From Streptomyces genisteinicus (GTDB taxonomy: Bacteria; Actinomycetota; Actinomycetes; Streptomycetales; Streptomycetaceae), in assembly GCF_014489615.1 (NCBI RefSeq), contig NZ_CP060825.1:6618001-6682000 (forward strand): DNA of 64,000 bases, written 5' to 3'. How positions within the stretch are numbered: position 1 is the first letter of the stretch; every line of letters starts with the position of its first letter. A model generated the notes under the pieces. It ran no database searches. It was not told the origin of the DNA and worked only from the letters and a program-made list of their open reading frames with translations. Below are positions 26,420-35,419 of the stretch, one piece after another. The position numbers and the translations under genes were made by a program.

Positions 26420-28888
26420 TCACCGCACCGCCGGGGGCTCCCCGCGGTCCACCGATTCCCCGCGGTCCACCGGCTCCACCGGCTCCCCGCGGTCCACCGG
26501 GATCTCCGCCCACACCTGCTTGCCCCCGCTCAGCGGCACCGCCCCCCAGGCCGAGGTCGTGGCCTCGACGATCAGCAGTCCCCGGCCGCCGGTGGAGTCC
26601 CATTCGACCTGCGGCTTCACCGGGCTGCGCGGGGAGGCGTCACTGACCGCCACCCGCAGCCGGTCGGACGACAGCGCCAGATGGAGGCGCACCTCGCCCC
26701 GGGTGTGCGCGATGGCGTTGGTGACCAGTTCGGACACCACCAGCAGGGCCGCGTCCGCCTCCTCGCGCACACCCCAGGAACGCAGCGTGCGGGCCGTGAA
26801 CCGACGGGCGTGCATTACCGCGTCCGGCAGCCGCCACACCGTCCAGTGCGTCCGCAGCGGCCGCGACCGGGAGCCGTCGTAGCGCAGGACCAGCACGGCC
26901 ACGTCGTCGTCGCGGCCGTCGGCGGTGCCGAGCATCTCGTCCGCGACGCGGCCCGGATCGGAGGGGTCCGCCGCCGCCACCACCTCGCGGACCCGGCGCA
27001 TCCCCTCGTCCAGGGTGAGCTGCGACGACTCGACCAGGCCGTCCGTGAGCAGCGCCACCAGGGTCCCGGGGACCAGCCCGGCCTCCGTCATCGGGAACCG
27101 GGCGTCCGCCAGCACCCCCAGCGGCGGCCCGCCCTCCACCTCCAGCGCCTGCGTCGCACCGTCCGGCTGCCGCAGCAGCGGGGGCAGATGCCCCGCGCGG
27201 ACGAAGCGCGCGACGCCCTCCTCCATGTCCAGGTCGGCGTAGAGGCAGGTGGCGAAGAGGTCCGTCTCCATGCCCACCAGCAGCCGGTTGGCCCGCGCGA
27301 CGACCACGTCCGGCGGATGCCCCTCCACGGCGTACGCTCGCACCGCGGTGCGCATCTGGCCCATGATGGTCGCCGCCGCGGCGCTGTGGCCCTGCACGTC
27401 GCCGATGACGAGCGCGACATGGCCTTCGCCGAGGGGGATCACGTCGTACCAGTCGCCGCCCACCTCCAGCCCCCGGGTGGCGGGCAGGTAGCGGGCGACG
27501 GCCACCCCGCCGGGCAGCGGCGGCAGTTTGCGCGGCAGCAGACTGCGCTGGAGCATCGTCGCCAGCTCGTGGCCGGCGTCCAGGGCGTGGGCCCGGGTCA
27601 GCGCCTGCCCCACCAGCCCGGCCGCGGCCGTCAGGAGCGAGCGTTCCTCCGGGGCGAAGGTGTGCGGGGTGTCCCAGCCCACGAGGCACACGCCGACGGT
27701 CCGGCCCTCCGACGGCAGCGGGAGCACGGCCAGACCGCCGGGCCCGATCCCGGCGAGGCTCTCCTCCAGACCCGCGCCGGACGGCCACAGGCCCAGATGC
27801 CCGTGGCGCATGGCGTTCTGCAGCGTCGGCAGGGCGTGGTACGAGGCGTCGGGCCACTCCGAGCGCCACTCCGACTGCCAGGCGGGGGGCCAGGCGTGAT
27901 GCTCCGGCGGATCGAGGACCGTGACGAACAGCCGTTCGGCCTTCAGTTCCGCGAGCGCGATCCGGCTCGCGTCCAGCGGTCCCCGCAGGGCCGCCACCAC
28001 CAGCCGGCTCACCTCGCGCACGGTCGTGGCACCGGCCAGTTTCGCCGCCAGGTCCTGTACGACCGCGACCTCGTCGGCGGTCGGGCGCAGATAGGCGGCG
28101 TCCGCCACCACGCCGAGCAGCCGTTCCGGAGTGCCGTCGGGGCCGTGCCGCAGCCGGCAGCGCAGTCCGAGCCAGCGCAGCTCGCCGCCGGGCAACCGGA
28201 CCCGGAACGCGAGCTGCCCGTCGTCCGCCGTCGTCCGGCCGGGCTCCAGCACCTGCATCAGCGCGGGCACGTCGTCCGGCACCGCGCACGCCAGCAGGGA
28301 CTCCACCCGCCCGTCGAAGTCCCGGGCGGACAGCCCGAACAGAGCCTGTGTCCGCTCGTCGGCCACCAGGGCGCCGCTGCCCAGGGCGAGGGTGAACGCG
28401 CCGCCGTGCCGGGGGACCAGTGAGCGGCCGGGCACCGGCGCTCCGGGCCGGTCCGCCGGGCGGGCGGCAGCCGATTCCAGGCCGGCCGCCACCTGGTCCG
28501 CGTAGAGCTCCAGCAGCCCGCGCCGGTCGGCGTCGAAGCCCGCGCCGACGTCCCCCGCCACCAGCAGGCACCCCAGCGCGGTCGTCCCGCCGCCCAGCGG
28601 CAGCGCGCCCAGGGAGTACGCGGCGGGCCAGGGCCCGGGAGCGTTCCCCGCCCCGGTGCGTCCGGCGTCCCGGGCGGCGAGTTCCCCGGGAGTCAGCCAC
28701 AGCGGCCGGGCCGCGCGGAAGGCGTCCGCCGCGGGGGAGCGCCCGTCGACGGCGACCGTCGACGGCAGCACGTACTTCCCACCTGCCGTGCCCGCGACCT
28801 CCGCCAGGCGCAGTTCGCCGCCGCCCTCGGCGAGCACGTAGACAGCGGCGAGCCCGGCCCCGCAGAACGCAAAGTCGTGCCTGGTCAC
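26420..28888 (-). CDS. Multidomain PP2C phosphatase with GAF, PAS and anti-sigma-type ATPase domains
   Basis: This 822-residue cytoplasmic signalling protein has a GAF-like domain (about 10-150), a PAS domain (about 165-275), a second GAF (about 285-440), a SpoIIE-type PP2C phosphatase (about 465-665; LEVGGDWYDV, VIGDVQGHSA, GRDDDVAVLVLRYD) and a C-terminal HATPase (about 690-795; VVSELVTNAIAHTRGE and STGGRGLLIVEA). The fused kinase-like and phosphatase domains suggest one protein that phosphorylates and dephosphorylates an anti-sigma-factor antagonist. The tail repeats PVDRGEP/ESVDRGEP units. It starts with GTG at 28888. No antagonist gene is adjacent, so the partner is elsewhere. Confidence 0.9.
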   Translation of the reverse strand: MTRHDFAFCGAGLAAVYVLAEGGGELRLAEVAGTAGGKYVLPSTVAVDGRSPAADAFRAARPLWLTPGELAARDAGRTGAGNAPGPWPAAYSLGALPLGGGTTALGCLLVAGDVGAGFDADRRGLLELYADQVAAGLESAAARPADRPGAPVPGRSLVPRHGGAFTLALGSGALVADERTQALFGLSARDFDGRVESLLACAVPDDVPALMQVLEPGRTTADDGQLAFRVRLPGGELRWLGLRCRLRHGPDGTPERLLGVVADAAYLRPTADEVAVVQDLAAKLAGATTVREVSRLVVAALRGPLDASRIALAELKAERLFVTVLDPPEHHAWPPAWQSEWRSEWPDASYHALPTLQNAMRHGHLGLWPSGAGLEESLAGIGPGGLAVLPLPSEGRTVGVCLVGWDTPHTFAPEERSLLTAAAGLVGQALTRAHALDAGHELATMLQRSLLPRKLPPLPGGVAVARYLPATRGLEVGGDWYDVIPLGEGHVALVIGDVQGHSAAAATIMGQMRTAVRAYAVEGHPPDVVVARANRLLVGMETDLFATCLYADLDMEEGVARFVRAGHLPPLLRQPDGATQALEVEGGPPLGVLADARFPMTEAGLVPGTLVALLTDGLVESSQLTLDEGMRRVREVVAAADPSDPGRVADEMLGTADGRDDDVAVLVLRYDGSRSRPLRTHWTVWRLPDAVMHARRFTARTLRSWGVREEADAALLVVSELVTNAIAHTRGEVRLHLALSSDRLRVAVSDASPRSPVKPQVEWDSTGGRGLLIVEATTSAWGAVPLSGGKQVWAEIPVDRGEPVEPVDRGESVDRGEPPAVR

Positions 28889-29035
28889 CGTGTGTATCGC
28901 CTCCGTGCGCGCACAGGCGTCGCCTCACTCCCCATGCTGCCGCTTCCCGCGGGGCGGCAGCCAGTGCGGATCAGAAGGCGATGATGCCGCGTGGAGCGAC
29001 TGCCGTCAGCCCCTCGCGCCGCGGACACCGGTCCG

Positions 29036-29055
29036 CCGGTGCCTTCCGGCACCGG
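29036..29055. terminator. Short GC hairpin after the aldolase gene
   Basis: CCGGTGCC (29036-29043), loop TTCC, GGCACCGG (29048-29055). It lies 23 bp beyond the aldolase stop on the minus strand and is a compact candidate terminator. Confidence 0.55.
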
Positions 29056-29077
29056 GCCGGGGCGGCGCCCGGGGCGG

Positions 29078-29944
29078 TCACACGGTGCGGCCGAGCGGGT
29101 GTGCCGGGTCGCCGCCGTGCAGGACCGTCAGCAGCCGGGCCACCTCGGACGCCATCGCCGCCCGTGCGGGCCCCAGGTACCGGCGCGGGTCGGAGAGCCC
29201 CTCGTCGGCCGCCAGCGCCGACCGGGCGGCGCCGGTGAAGGTCCGGTTCAGATGCGTCGAGATGTTGATCTTCCGCATACCGGCGGAGACCGCCCGGACC
29301 AGGCCGGCGTCGTCGACTCCCGAGGAACCGTGCAGCACCAGCGGCACCGGCACCGCCCGGCGCAGCGCGGCGATCAGGTCGTGGTCGAGGGCCGCGTCCC
29401 GGGTCGCCATGGCGTGCGAGCTGCCGACGGCGACGGCCAGCGCGTCGACCCCGGTGGCCGCCGTGTAGGCGCGCGCCTCCTCGGGGTCGGTGCGCACCCC
29501 GGGGGCGTGGGCGCCGTCCTTGCCGCCGATCTCGCCGAGCTCCGCCTCCACGTGCACCCCGTGCTCGTGGCAGTGGCCGGTGACCTTGCGGGTGGCCGCC
29601 ACGTTCTCCTCGTACGGCAGCGTCGACGCGTCGAACATCACCGAGGTGAAGCCCAGGGCGACCGCCTCGTGCACCAGCTCGGCGGACTCGGCGTGGTCGA
29701 GGTGCACGGCGACCGGGACGTGCGCGGCGCGCGCCAGGGCCAGGGTGGCCAGGCCGATCGGCGCGAGCGAGCCGTGGTACCGCACGGTGTTCTCGCTGAT
29801 CTGCGCGATCACCGGCAGCCCGGCCGCCTCCGCGCCGGTCACGATGGCCTCGGCGTGCTCCAGCTGCACCACGTTGAACGCGCCGATGCCGGTGCCCGCT
29901 TCGGCGGCGGCCCGGACGAGGGAGTCGGTGGACGTGAGGGGCAT
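29078..29944 (-). CDS. Class II fructose/tagatose-bisphosphate-type aldolase
   Basis: The 288-residue zinc-dependent class II aldolase has NVVQLEHAEAIVTGAE near the N-terminus, VAVHLDHAES (79-88, with catalytic Asp83 and zinc-binding His84), VHVEAELGEIGGKDG, AVAVGSSHAM and LVLHGSSGVDD phosphate-binding segments, and INISTHLNRTF. The short length and the GatY/KbaY-like pattern favour tagatose- or other ketose-bisphosphate cleavage over glycolysis. The ATG has GGAGG 7 nt upstream. It diverges from a DeoR regulator at 30478, which is the likely repressor, but no kinase or isomerase partner is adjacent. Confidence 0.88.
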   Translation of the reverse strand: MPLTSTDSLVRAAAEAGTGIGAFNVVQLEHAEAIVTGAEAAGLPVIAQISENTVRYHGSLAPIGLATLALARAAHVPVAVHLDHAESAELVHEAVALGFTSVMFDASTLPYEENVAATRKVTGHCHEHGVHVEAELGEIGGKDGAHAPGVRTDPEEARAYTAATGVDALAVAVGSSHAMATRDAALDHDLIAALRRAVPVPLVLHGSSGVDDAGLVRAVSAGMRKINISTHLNRTFTGAARSALAADEGLSDPRRYLGPARAAMASEVARLLTVLHGGDPAHPLGRTV

Positions 29945-30477
29945 CGGTTTCCTCCAGGGGGACGGTCGATCGGAAGATTCGGTGGACGGCGGAGTCCGCT
30001 CCGGCGGGGACGGCCCGCGGCCGGCGGTCTCGGTGTGCGCGGCGCGCGCGGCGTGCGGGGCGTGCGGGGAGGGGAGACGGGGACGGCGACGAACATCATC
30101 CAGGTCCACGCCGTGGACGGGGGAGCGTTCCGCCGGGCCGCCGGGCCGCCGCTCGGGCCGAGGCCGGCGGGGGCAGTCGCCCGCTCACTGCCGTCCACCG
30201 CCTTCGGTTCTCTTGGTTTGCGTGAAGCTGCACATCCTGAGGTTGTTTCGAGCAACTGCGAGCAGTGTTCGTCTCGCGCAGTATTCAGCAGAGCAACGCC
30301 GTGGTCCAGCGGTTGTTATGGGACTGTTCCCGGGAATCGGGACATCTTCATGCGGTTACCTGCACACGTATGGCGGGTTACGATCAGATTCATGCAAGGT
30401 GAGGACCCTCGATCCGGCTATGGGGCGCCGTCGCCTACCGTGTCGGTGCGCAGCCCGAGGTCTGAAGGAGTCCCGCC
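29945..30477. other. Divergent control region of aldolase and DeoR genes
   Basis: The region is non-coding, and its right half is less GC-rich than the surroundings. At 30242-30256 there is a near-palindrome with GTTG and CAAC ends (GTTGTTTCGAGCAAC). It is followed by a partial dyad CTGCGAG...CTCGCGCAG at 30256-30280. These are candidate DeoR operators. AAGGAG precedes the DeoR ATG. No gene is seen. Confidence 0.5.
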
Positions 30478-31275
30478 ATGTCCAAGCACGAGCGGTGGAA
30501 CGCGCTGCTGGAATTGCTCGCGGCCGACGGCAGGGTGGACGTCGAGGATGCCGCCGGCACGCTGGAGGTCTCCCCGGCCACCATCCGCCGCGACCTGGAC
30601 GAACTCGCCGCCCAGCAGATGCTCGTGCGCACCCGCGGCGGCGCCATCGCGCACGGCGTCTCCTACGAACTGCCGCTGAGGTACAAGTCGTCCCGGCACG
30701 CCTCGGAGAAGCAGCGGATCGCCTCGGCCGTCGCCGAACTCATCGGGGAGGGCGAGGTCGTGGGCCTCAACGGAGGCACCACGACCACCGAGGTCGCCCG
30801 CGCGCTCGCGCTGCGCGCGGGCAGCGCCCGGCGCGACACCCCCGACGCGAACGCGCCCGTCCTCACCGTCGTCACCAACGCCCTGAACATCGCGGGCGAG
30901 CTCGCCGTGCGCCCGCAGATCAAGATCGTCGTCACGGGCGGGGTCGCCCGCCCCCAGACGTACGAACTCGTCGGTCCCCTCACCGTCGGCGTCCTCAACG
31001 AGGTCGTCCTCGACGTCGCCGTGCTCGGCGTCGACGGCATCGATCCCGAACTCGGCGTGATGACCCATCAGGAGGACGAGGCGAGCATCAGCCGCCTCTT
31101 CGCCGAGCGGGCCCAGCGCGTCATCCTCGTCACGGACTCCTCGAAGATGGGGAAGCGGGCCTTCGCCCGGATCTGCGGGCTGGACAGCATCGACGTCGTG
31201 GTGACCGACTCCTCCGTCCCCGCGGACGTCGCCGAGGGCCTCGCGGAGGCGGGCATCAAGGTCGTCGCGGTCTGA
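30478..31275 (+). CDS. DeoR/GlpR-family regulator
   Basis: The 265-residue DeoR-type repressor has a winged helix in residues 1-55 (ERWNALLELLAADGRVDVED, then VSPATIRRDLDELAAQQMLVRTRGGA). The sensor domain has VVGLNGGTTTTEVARAL, VVTNALNIAGEL, VVTGGVARPQTYELVGPLT and the late VTDSSKMGKRAF. The motif set resembles AgaR/GatR repressors of amino sugar or galactitol pathways. It diverges from the aldolase gene and probably controls it. A phosphorylated sugar effector is expected from the family. Confidence 0.9.
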   Translation: MSKHERWNALLELLAADGRVDVEDAAGTLEVSPATIRRDLDELAAQQMLVRTRGGAIAHGVSYELPLRYKSSRHASEKQRIASAVAELIGEGEVVGLNGGTTTTEVARALALRAGSARRDTPDANAPVLTVVTNALNIAGELAVRPQIKIVVTGGVARPQTYELVGPLTVGVLNEVVLDVAVLGVDGIDPELGVMTHQEDEASISRLFAERAQRVILVTDSSKMGKRAFARICGLDSIDVVVTDSSVPADVAEGLAEAGIKVVAV

Positions 31276-31346
31276 GACACCCCGGGAGCGGGACCATCGG
31301 CGCGTCCCTGCGGGGCGGTGCCGTCGGCGTGGTGCCGACGAGGGTC

Positions 31347-31555
31347 CGCCCGGGTCAGCCGGTCAGTGCTGCCGGGGGTGTGCTGTCCGCCGGTGCGGGC
31401 GGGCGCGGCGGGGGCCCGGAGTGTGCCCGGCGCCGCGGTCCGGGGGCGGCCTGTTCGCCCGGGTCAGCCGGTCAGTGCTGCCGGGGGCGTGCTGTCCGCC
31501 GGTGCGGGCGGGCGCGGCGGGAGGACCAGCAGTCTGCCCGGCGCCGCGGCCTCGG
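31347..31555. repeat. 109-bp tandem duplication at the 3' end of the DMT gene
   Basis: The segment starting CGCCCGGGTCAGCCGGTCAG at 31347 recurs at 31456, the copy that contains the stop codon and last ~30 codons of the minus-strand transporter gene. The first ~65 bp of the two copies differ at one position; later parts diverge. The duplication lies just beyond the stop codon and is a recent-looking remnant of the gene's end. Confidence 0.8.
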
Positions 31556-32579
31556 GCACGGTCCCGGTGGCGGTGACGCCCGCCGTCCGCGCCGTCGTCC
31601 CGCCTTCCCGCGCGGGCACGGGTGCGCGGACGGCCGGTGCGGCGGCCGCGGGTGCTGCCGGCGCCACCGCTCCTGCCGCCGTCCGGTCCTCCGGTCCGGG
31701 CGCGGGCACGCGCACGGCCGGTTCGGCGGGTGCAGGCGCTCCCGGCGAGGCCGCCCCGGACGGGACCGCCCGGGTCAGCAGGACCACCCCGCGGGCCGCC
31801 AGTGCCGCCGACGCGGCGGCGACCAGCCAGCCCCAGCCGCCCGCCCGGAACGTCTCGCCCAGCAGCACGACGCCGATCACGGCGGCCGCTGCCGGGTTGG
31901 AGAGGTTGACGAGCGCCAGCGGGGCCGCCAGGCCGCTCCGGTAGGCGCGCTGCGAGAGCAGCAGCCCGCCGACGGAGAGGACGGCCACCAGCCCCGCGAC
32001 CAGCGTGGTCTGCCACCACACCGCCGCTCCGCCCGGCAGCGCGCCGGCCACGGACGCGGTCACCGTCTGCGTCAGCGCCGACGCCACACCCGAGGCGACC
32101 CCGGAGGCGGTGGCGTGCCCGAGGCCCCGGCCGCGTGCGAGCACGGCGATCAGCAGGCCGCAGGCGGCCGCCACCGACAGCGACTCGTGCACCGACAGGG
32201 CGTCGCCCGGTGCGGCGGGCCCGGTCACCGAGATCAGGCCCACCAGCCCGGCGAGGGTGCACAGCGCACCGCGCCACTCGGCCCGGACGACCCGGCGCCG
32301 GTCGCGCCGGGCGGCCAGCGGGAGTGCGGCCACGAGAGTCAGCGCGCCGAGCGGCTGGACCAGTGTCAGCGGCCCGTAGTGCAGGGCGCCCACATGGGCG
32401 AGCGCACCCGCCCCGTTGAGCCCCACGGCCCACCACCACAGCGGCTGGGCGGCCAGTGAGCGGGTCCCGCCGCCGTCCCGTGCGACGGCCCCGGCAAGCC
32501 GGGACTGCGTCACGGCGGCGAACGCGTAGCCGACGGCCGACAGCAGGGAGAGCAGGACCGCGGCGACGAGGCCGCTCAT
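31464..32579 (-). CDS. DMT-superfamily (EamA-like) membrane transporter
   Basis: The 371-residue protein has nine or ten hydrophobic helices in the first 265 residues (VAAVLLSLLSAVGYAFAAV, PLTLVQPLGALTLVAALPLA, VVGLISVTG-type, NLSNPAAAAVIGVVLLGETF). The last is the classical EamA block where a new charged residue closes the bundle. The final ~105 residues are Pro/Ala-rich and disordered, unusually long for the family. It may export or import metabolites; substrate unknown. The ATG overlaps the stop of the PAP2 gene (ATGA), so it is translated from that message. A truncated duplicate of its 3' end lies beyond the stop. Confidence 0.82.
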   Translation of the reverse strand: MSGLVAAVLLSLLSAVGYAFAAVTQSRLAGAVARDGGGTRSLAAQPLWWWAVGLNGAGALAHVGALHYGPLTLVQPLGALTLVAALPLAARRDRRRVVRAEWRGALCTLAGLVGLISVTGPAAPGDALSVHESLSVAAACGLLIAVLARGRGLGHATASGVASGVASALTQTVTASVAGALPGGAAVWWQTTLVAGLVAVLSVGGLLLSQRAYRSGLAAPLALVNLSNPAAAAVIGVVLLGETFRAGGWGWLVAAASAALAARGVVLLTRAVPSGAASPGAPAPAEPAVRVPAPGPEDRTAAGAVAPAAPAAAAPAVRAPVPAREGGTTARTAGVTATGTVPEAAAPGRLLVLPPRPPAPADSTPPAALTG

Positions 32580-33361
32580 CGCAGCGCTCCGGCGGGGGCG
32601 GCCGCGGCGGGTCCGCCCGATCCGCGTGCCAGCGGTCCGAAGTGCGGCGCCCGCATCAGCAGCAGGACCCCGCCGAGGAGGAGGGCGGCCACGACCGCGT
32701 CGATCCAGTAGTGGTTGGCGGTCCCCACCACCACGAACAGGGTGAGCAGCGGATGCAGCAGCCACAGGGCCCGCAGCCTGCCGCGGGTGGCGGCCATCAG
32801 GCCGACGGCCACCATCAGCGCCCAGCCGACGTGCAGCGAGGGCATCGCGGCGAACTGGTTCGCCATCGAGTCGGCCTCCGGGACCGCCCCGTACACCGAC
32901 GGACCGTAGACCTGGGCGGTGTCGACGAGTCCGGCGGCGGAGAGCATCCGCGGCGGCGCCAGGGGCATCAGCAGGTGCAGCATCAGTGCCGCGGCCGTCA
33001 GCCCGGCGAGCGCCCGGCGGGCCCAGCGGTAGTGGGCGGGCCGTCGCACGTACAGCCAGACGAGGAAGGCGATCGTGGCGGGGAAGTGCACCACGGCGTA
33101 GTAGGTGTTCGCCGCGTGCACGAGGGTGTCGCTGTGCAGCAGTGCGCGCTGCACGATCCCCTCGTCCGGGAGGCGCAGGGCGCGCTCGGCCGCCCATATG
33201 CCGTCCGCGTTGTGGAAGGCGCGGGCCTCGTGGCCGCCTGCGAGGAGGCGGCCGAGCTTGTAGACGAGGAACAGCACCGTCACCAGCGCGAGCTCGCGCA
33301 GCAGCGGCGGCCTGTGGGCAGCGGCCGTCCCCGGTATCGCGGGACGTTTCCCGGCAGCCAT
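32576..33361 (-). CDS. PAP2-superfamily membrane protein (inositol-phosphorylceramide-synthase-like)
   Basis: The 261-residue membrane protein has about six helices. The catalytic PAP2 motifs are present in the variant form of the AUR1-like group: AAMPSLHVGWALMVAVG (His in the SxxH element) and GTANHYWIDAVVAALLLG (HxxxD). Members hydrolyse or transfer lipid-linked phosphates. The ATG is preceded by GAGGGG. It is first in an operon with the DMT gene and divergent from a TetR gene, sharing a symmetric double promoter at 33418-33489. A function in membrane lipid or export stress response is inference. Confidence 0.85.
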   Translation of the reverse strand: MAAGKRPAIPGTAAAHRPPLLRELALVTVLFLVYKLGRLLAGGHEARAFHNADGIWAAERALRLPDEGIVQRALLHSDTLVHAANTYYAVVHFPATIAFLVWLYVRRPAHYRWARRALAGLTAAALMLHLLMPLAPPRMLSAAGLVDTAQVYGPSVYGAVPEADSMANQFAAMPSLHVGWALMVAVGLMAATRGRLRALWLLHPLLTLFVVVGTANHYWIDAVVAALLLGGVLLLMRAPHFGPLARGSGGPAAAAPAGALR

Positions 33362-33417
33362 GACGCGGCCCCTCAGTCACCCGGAACTCGGCCGGCGGAT
33401 CGACAGCAAACGGAGGA

Positions 33418-33489
33418 AGCCTAGGTCCGAATTCATCGAGACGCAAACGTCTCGATACGTTTGCGTCTCGATTGTGCGGCCCCTAGTCT
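33418..33489. promoter_or_regulatory. Symmetric divergent promoters over a TetR-type operator
   Basis: A perfect 15-bp inverted repeat ATCGAGACGCAAACG (33435-33449) / 33458-33472 with an 8-bp spacer contains the inner palindrome CGAGACG-CAAA-CGTCTCG. Each arm carries TTGCGT as a -35. On the plus strand TTGCGT (33461) is followed after 17 bp by TAGTCT (33484-33489). On the minus strand TTGCGT (33446-33441) is followed after 17 bp by TAGGCT (33423-33418). A repressor bound here would block both. Confidence 0.85.
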
Positions 33490-33562
33490 CGTCTGTGCGG
33501 TCACCCCGTGCCGACGGGCGCCCACCGCCCCGTCACGGACCGCCCGACAGGGAGAGGAACCG

Positions 33563-34174
33563 ATGTCCACGCAGGCCGCCACGTCAGCCGCCCGCCGCAG
33601 CAAGATCACGCCGGAGCGTGAGCAGGAACTCTTCGCGGCCGTGCTCGACCTGCTCCGCGAGGGCGGGTACGACGCCGTGACCATGGAAGGCGTCGCCGCC
33701 CGCACCCGGTGCGGCAAGGCGACGCTGTACCGGCAGTGGAAGACCAAGCCCCGGCTCGTCACCGCCGCCCTGGACGCCCGGCGCTGCGTGCTGTTCACCG
33801 GCATCGACACCGGCTCGCTCGCGGGCGACCTGCGGGAGGCCGCACGGCTCGCCTGCGACCGCCGCAGCCGGGACTCCGCCCTGATGGAGGCCGTGGGGCA
33901 GGCCTACCTCCAGCACCCCGATCTGCGGGACGCCCTGCGCGAGACGGTGATCGACCCCGAGGTGGCCGCCCTCGACGCGATGCTGCGCCGTGCCGTCGAC
34001 CGCGGCGAGCTCGCCGCCGGCAACCCGGCGATCGCCTACGTGGCGCCCTGCTTCATGGGGGTGCTGCGCGTCGAGCGGCTCTTCGACGACCGCCTCGGCG
34101 ACGCCGACGGGCTCCCGGGCTTCGTCGAAGCCGTGCTCTTCCCCGCACTCGGCATCGCCGGCCCCGCCCGGTAG
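33563..34174 (+). CDS. TetR-family repressor
   Basis: The 203-residue TetR regulator has a DNA-binding domain with EQELFAAVLDLLREGGYDAV then MEGVAARTRCGKATLYRQWKTKPRLV (residues about 18-62). A C-terminal TetR_C_16-like helical ligand domain includes RDALRETVIDPEVAALDAMLRRAVDRGEL. The ATG at 33563 has GGAGAGG upstream; the longer in-frame reading runs through the promoter and is rejected. It faces the PAP2/DMT operon across a perfect inverted repeat and most likely represses both itself and that operon, being released by an unidentified ligand, perhaps an exported compound. Confidence 0.9.
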   Translation: MSTQAATSAARRSKITPEREQELFAAVLDLLREGGYDAVTMEGVAARTRCGKATLYRQWKTKPRLVTAALDARRCVLFTGIDTGSLAGDLREAARLACDRRSRDSALMEAVGQAYLQHPDLRDALRETVIDPEVAALDAMLRRAVDRGELAAGNPAIAYVAPCFMGVLRVERLFDDRLGDADGLPGFVEAVLFPALGIAGPAR

Positions 34175-34206
34175 CCGCTGCCACCGGCCTCTGTGAACCT
34201 GTCCCC

Positions 34207-34572
34207 ATGGAGCGAGCAGCCGGCCAGGTGAACGTCCGCAGGGTCTACGACGAGCCGCGCGCCGACGACGGCACCCGCGTGCTCGTCGACCGGCTCTGGC
34301 CGCGAGGGCTGGCGAAGGCGCGGGCGCGCGTCGACGAGTGGCCCAAGAGCCTCACCCCCTCGACCGAACTGCGCCGCTGGTACCACGGACCGGAGGGGGA
34401 GTACGAGGAGTTCTGCCGGCGCTACGAGTCCGAGCTGGCCGAACCGCCCGCGGCACAGGCCCTGTCCCGCCTGCGCGCCCTGGCGGCCGAGGGCCCCGTG
34501 ACCCTGCTGACGGCGGCGAAGGACCCCGCCGCCGCCCACACCTCGGTGCTGCTGCGTCTCCTCGGCCGATGA
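34207..34572 (+). CDS. DUF488 family protein
   Basis: The 121-residue DUF488 protein has NVRRVYDEPRADDGTRVLVDRLWPRGL at the N-terminus, WPKSLTPSTELRRWYHG in the middle and VTLLTAAKDPAAAHTSVLL at the end, the standard family motifs. Its function is unknown; relatives have been linked to stress and DNA metabolism only indirectly. No ribosome-binding site is visible; GAACCT ends 6 nt before the ATG, compatible with a leaderless transcript. Confidence 0.88.
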   Translation: MERAAGQVNVRRVYDEPRADDGTRVLVDRLWPRGLAKARARVDEWPKSLTPSTELRRWYHGPEGEYEEFCRRYESELAEPPAAQALSRLRALAAEGPVTLLTAAKDPAAAHTSVLLRLLGR

Positions 34573-34651
34573 CCGGCCGGCGACCAGCCCGACGGCCGGC
34601 CGATGACCGACCCGACGGCCGGCCGCTGATCCACCCGTGCCGGGCCGGGGA

Positions 34652-35185
34652 TCAGTCGTCCCGGCGTCCGGAACCGCGGCGCAGCGGCGGGCCGGGGTCC
34701 GCACGCCCCGTCAGCGACGGAGCCTCCGACGCGGGGTCCACCGGCCCCGTCAGGCGGCCCGCCAACTCCCGTGCCCACGCGGCCAGCCCGCGCACGTCGA
34801 TCCCGTGCGGGTCGGGGAACGGCTCGACGCGGCCGGCGCCGCGCACCAGCAGCCGCGCACCGCCCGTCACGTTTCCCCGGGCGGCATGGGTGAGGCCCAC
34901 GGCGAGTTGGGCGAGCCCTCGCCACAGCTCCCGCTCCGGCGCCGGCCCCGACTTCCACGCGTCCTCGAACACCTCGTGCGCGTGGAACGGCTTCCCCTCG
35001 TCCAGCAGCCGCTGCGCCTCGGCCAGTGACTGCGCCGGGCTGCGCAGGACTCCCTCCGGCTGGCGCTCGACACCCGTCGCGCCGTACGGGAGCGGCCGCC
35101 CCAGACCGTCCCGCGGCCGGGCGCTGCGCGCCCTGCCCTCCGCGTCGCGGTCCCGTCCCGGCCCGCCGTCCCGTACCTCGTCCAT
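34652..35185 (-). CDS. DUF309 family protein
   Basis: The 177-residue protein contains the DUF309 core (about 50-115): SLAEAQRLLDEGKPFHAHEVFEDAWK, followed by ERELWRGLAQLAVGLTHAARGN. The two helices carry the conserved HEVxE and LaqLaVGlTHa elements of this small all-helical family of unknown function. A basic, disordered N-terminus and a Pro/Arg-rich C-terminus flank it. GACAAT (minus strand, 35197-35192) ends 6 nt before the ATG, suggesting a leaderless start. Confidence 0.85.
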   Translation of the reverse strand: MDEVRDGGPGRDRDAEGRARSARPRDGLGRPLPYGATGVERQPEGVLRSPAQSLAEAQRLLDEGKPFHAHEVFEDAWKSGPAPERELWRGLAQLAVGLTHAARGNVTGGARLLVRGAGRVEPFPDPHGIDVRGLAAWARELAGRLTGPVDPASEAPSLTGRADPGPPLRRGSGRRDD

Positions 35186-35279
35186 CCGCCCATTGTCCCG
35201 CCGCGGACCGCCGACCCGGTCCCGCCCCCGGCCCGGCCCCGGCCGACGCCGCCCCGTCCGGCGCTCCCGTGGAGTGTTG

Positions 35280-35404
<125 letters not shown>

Positions 35405-35419
35405 TCGTAGGAGTCGTGA

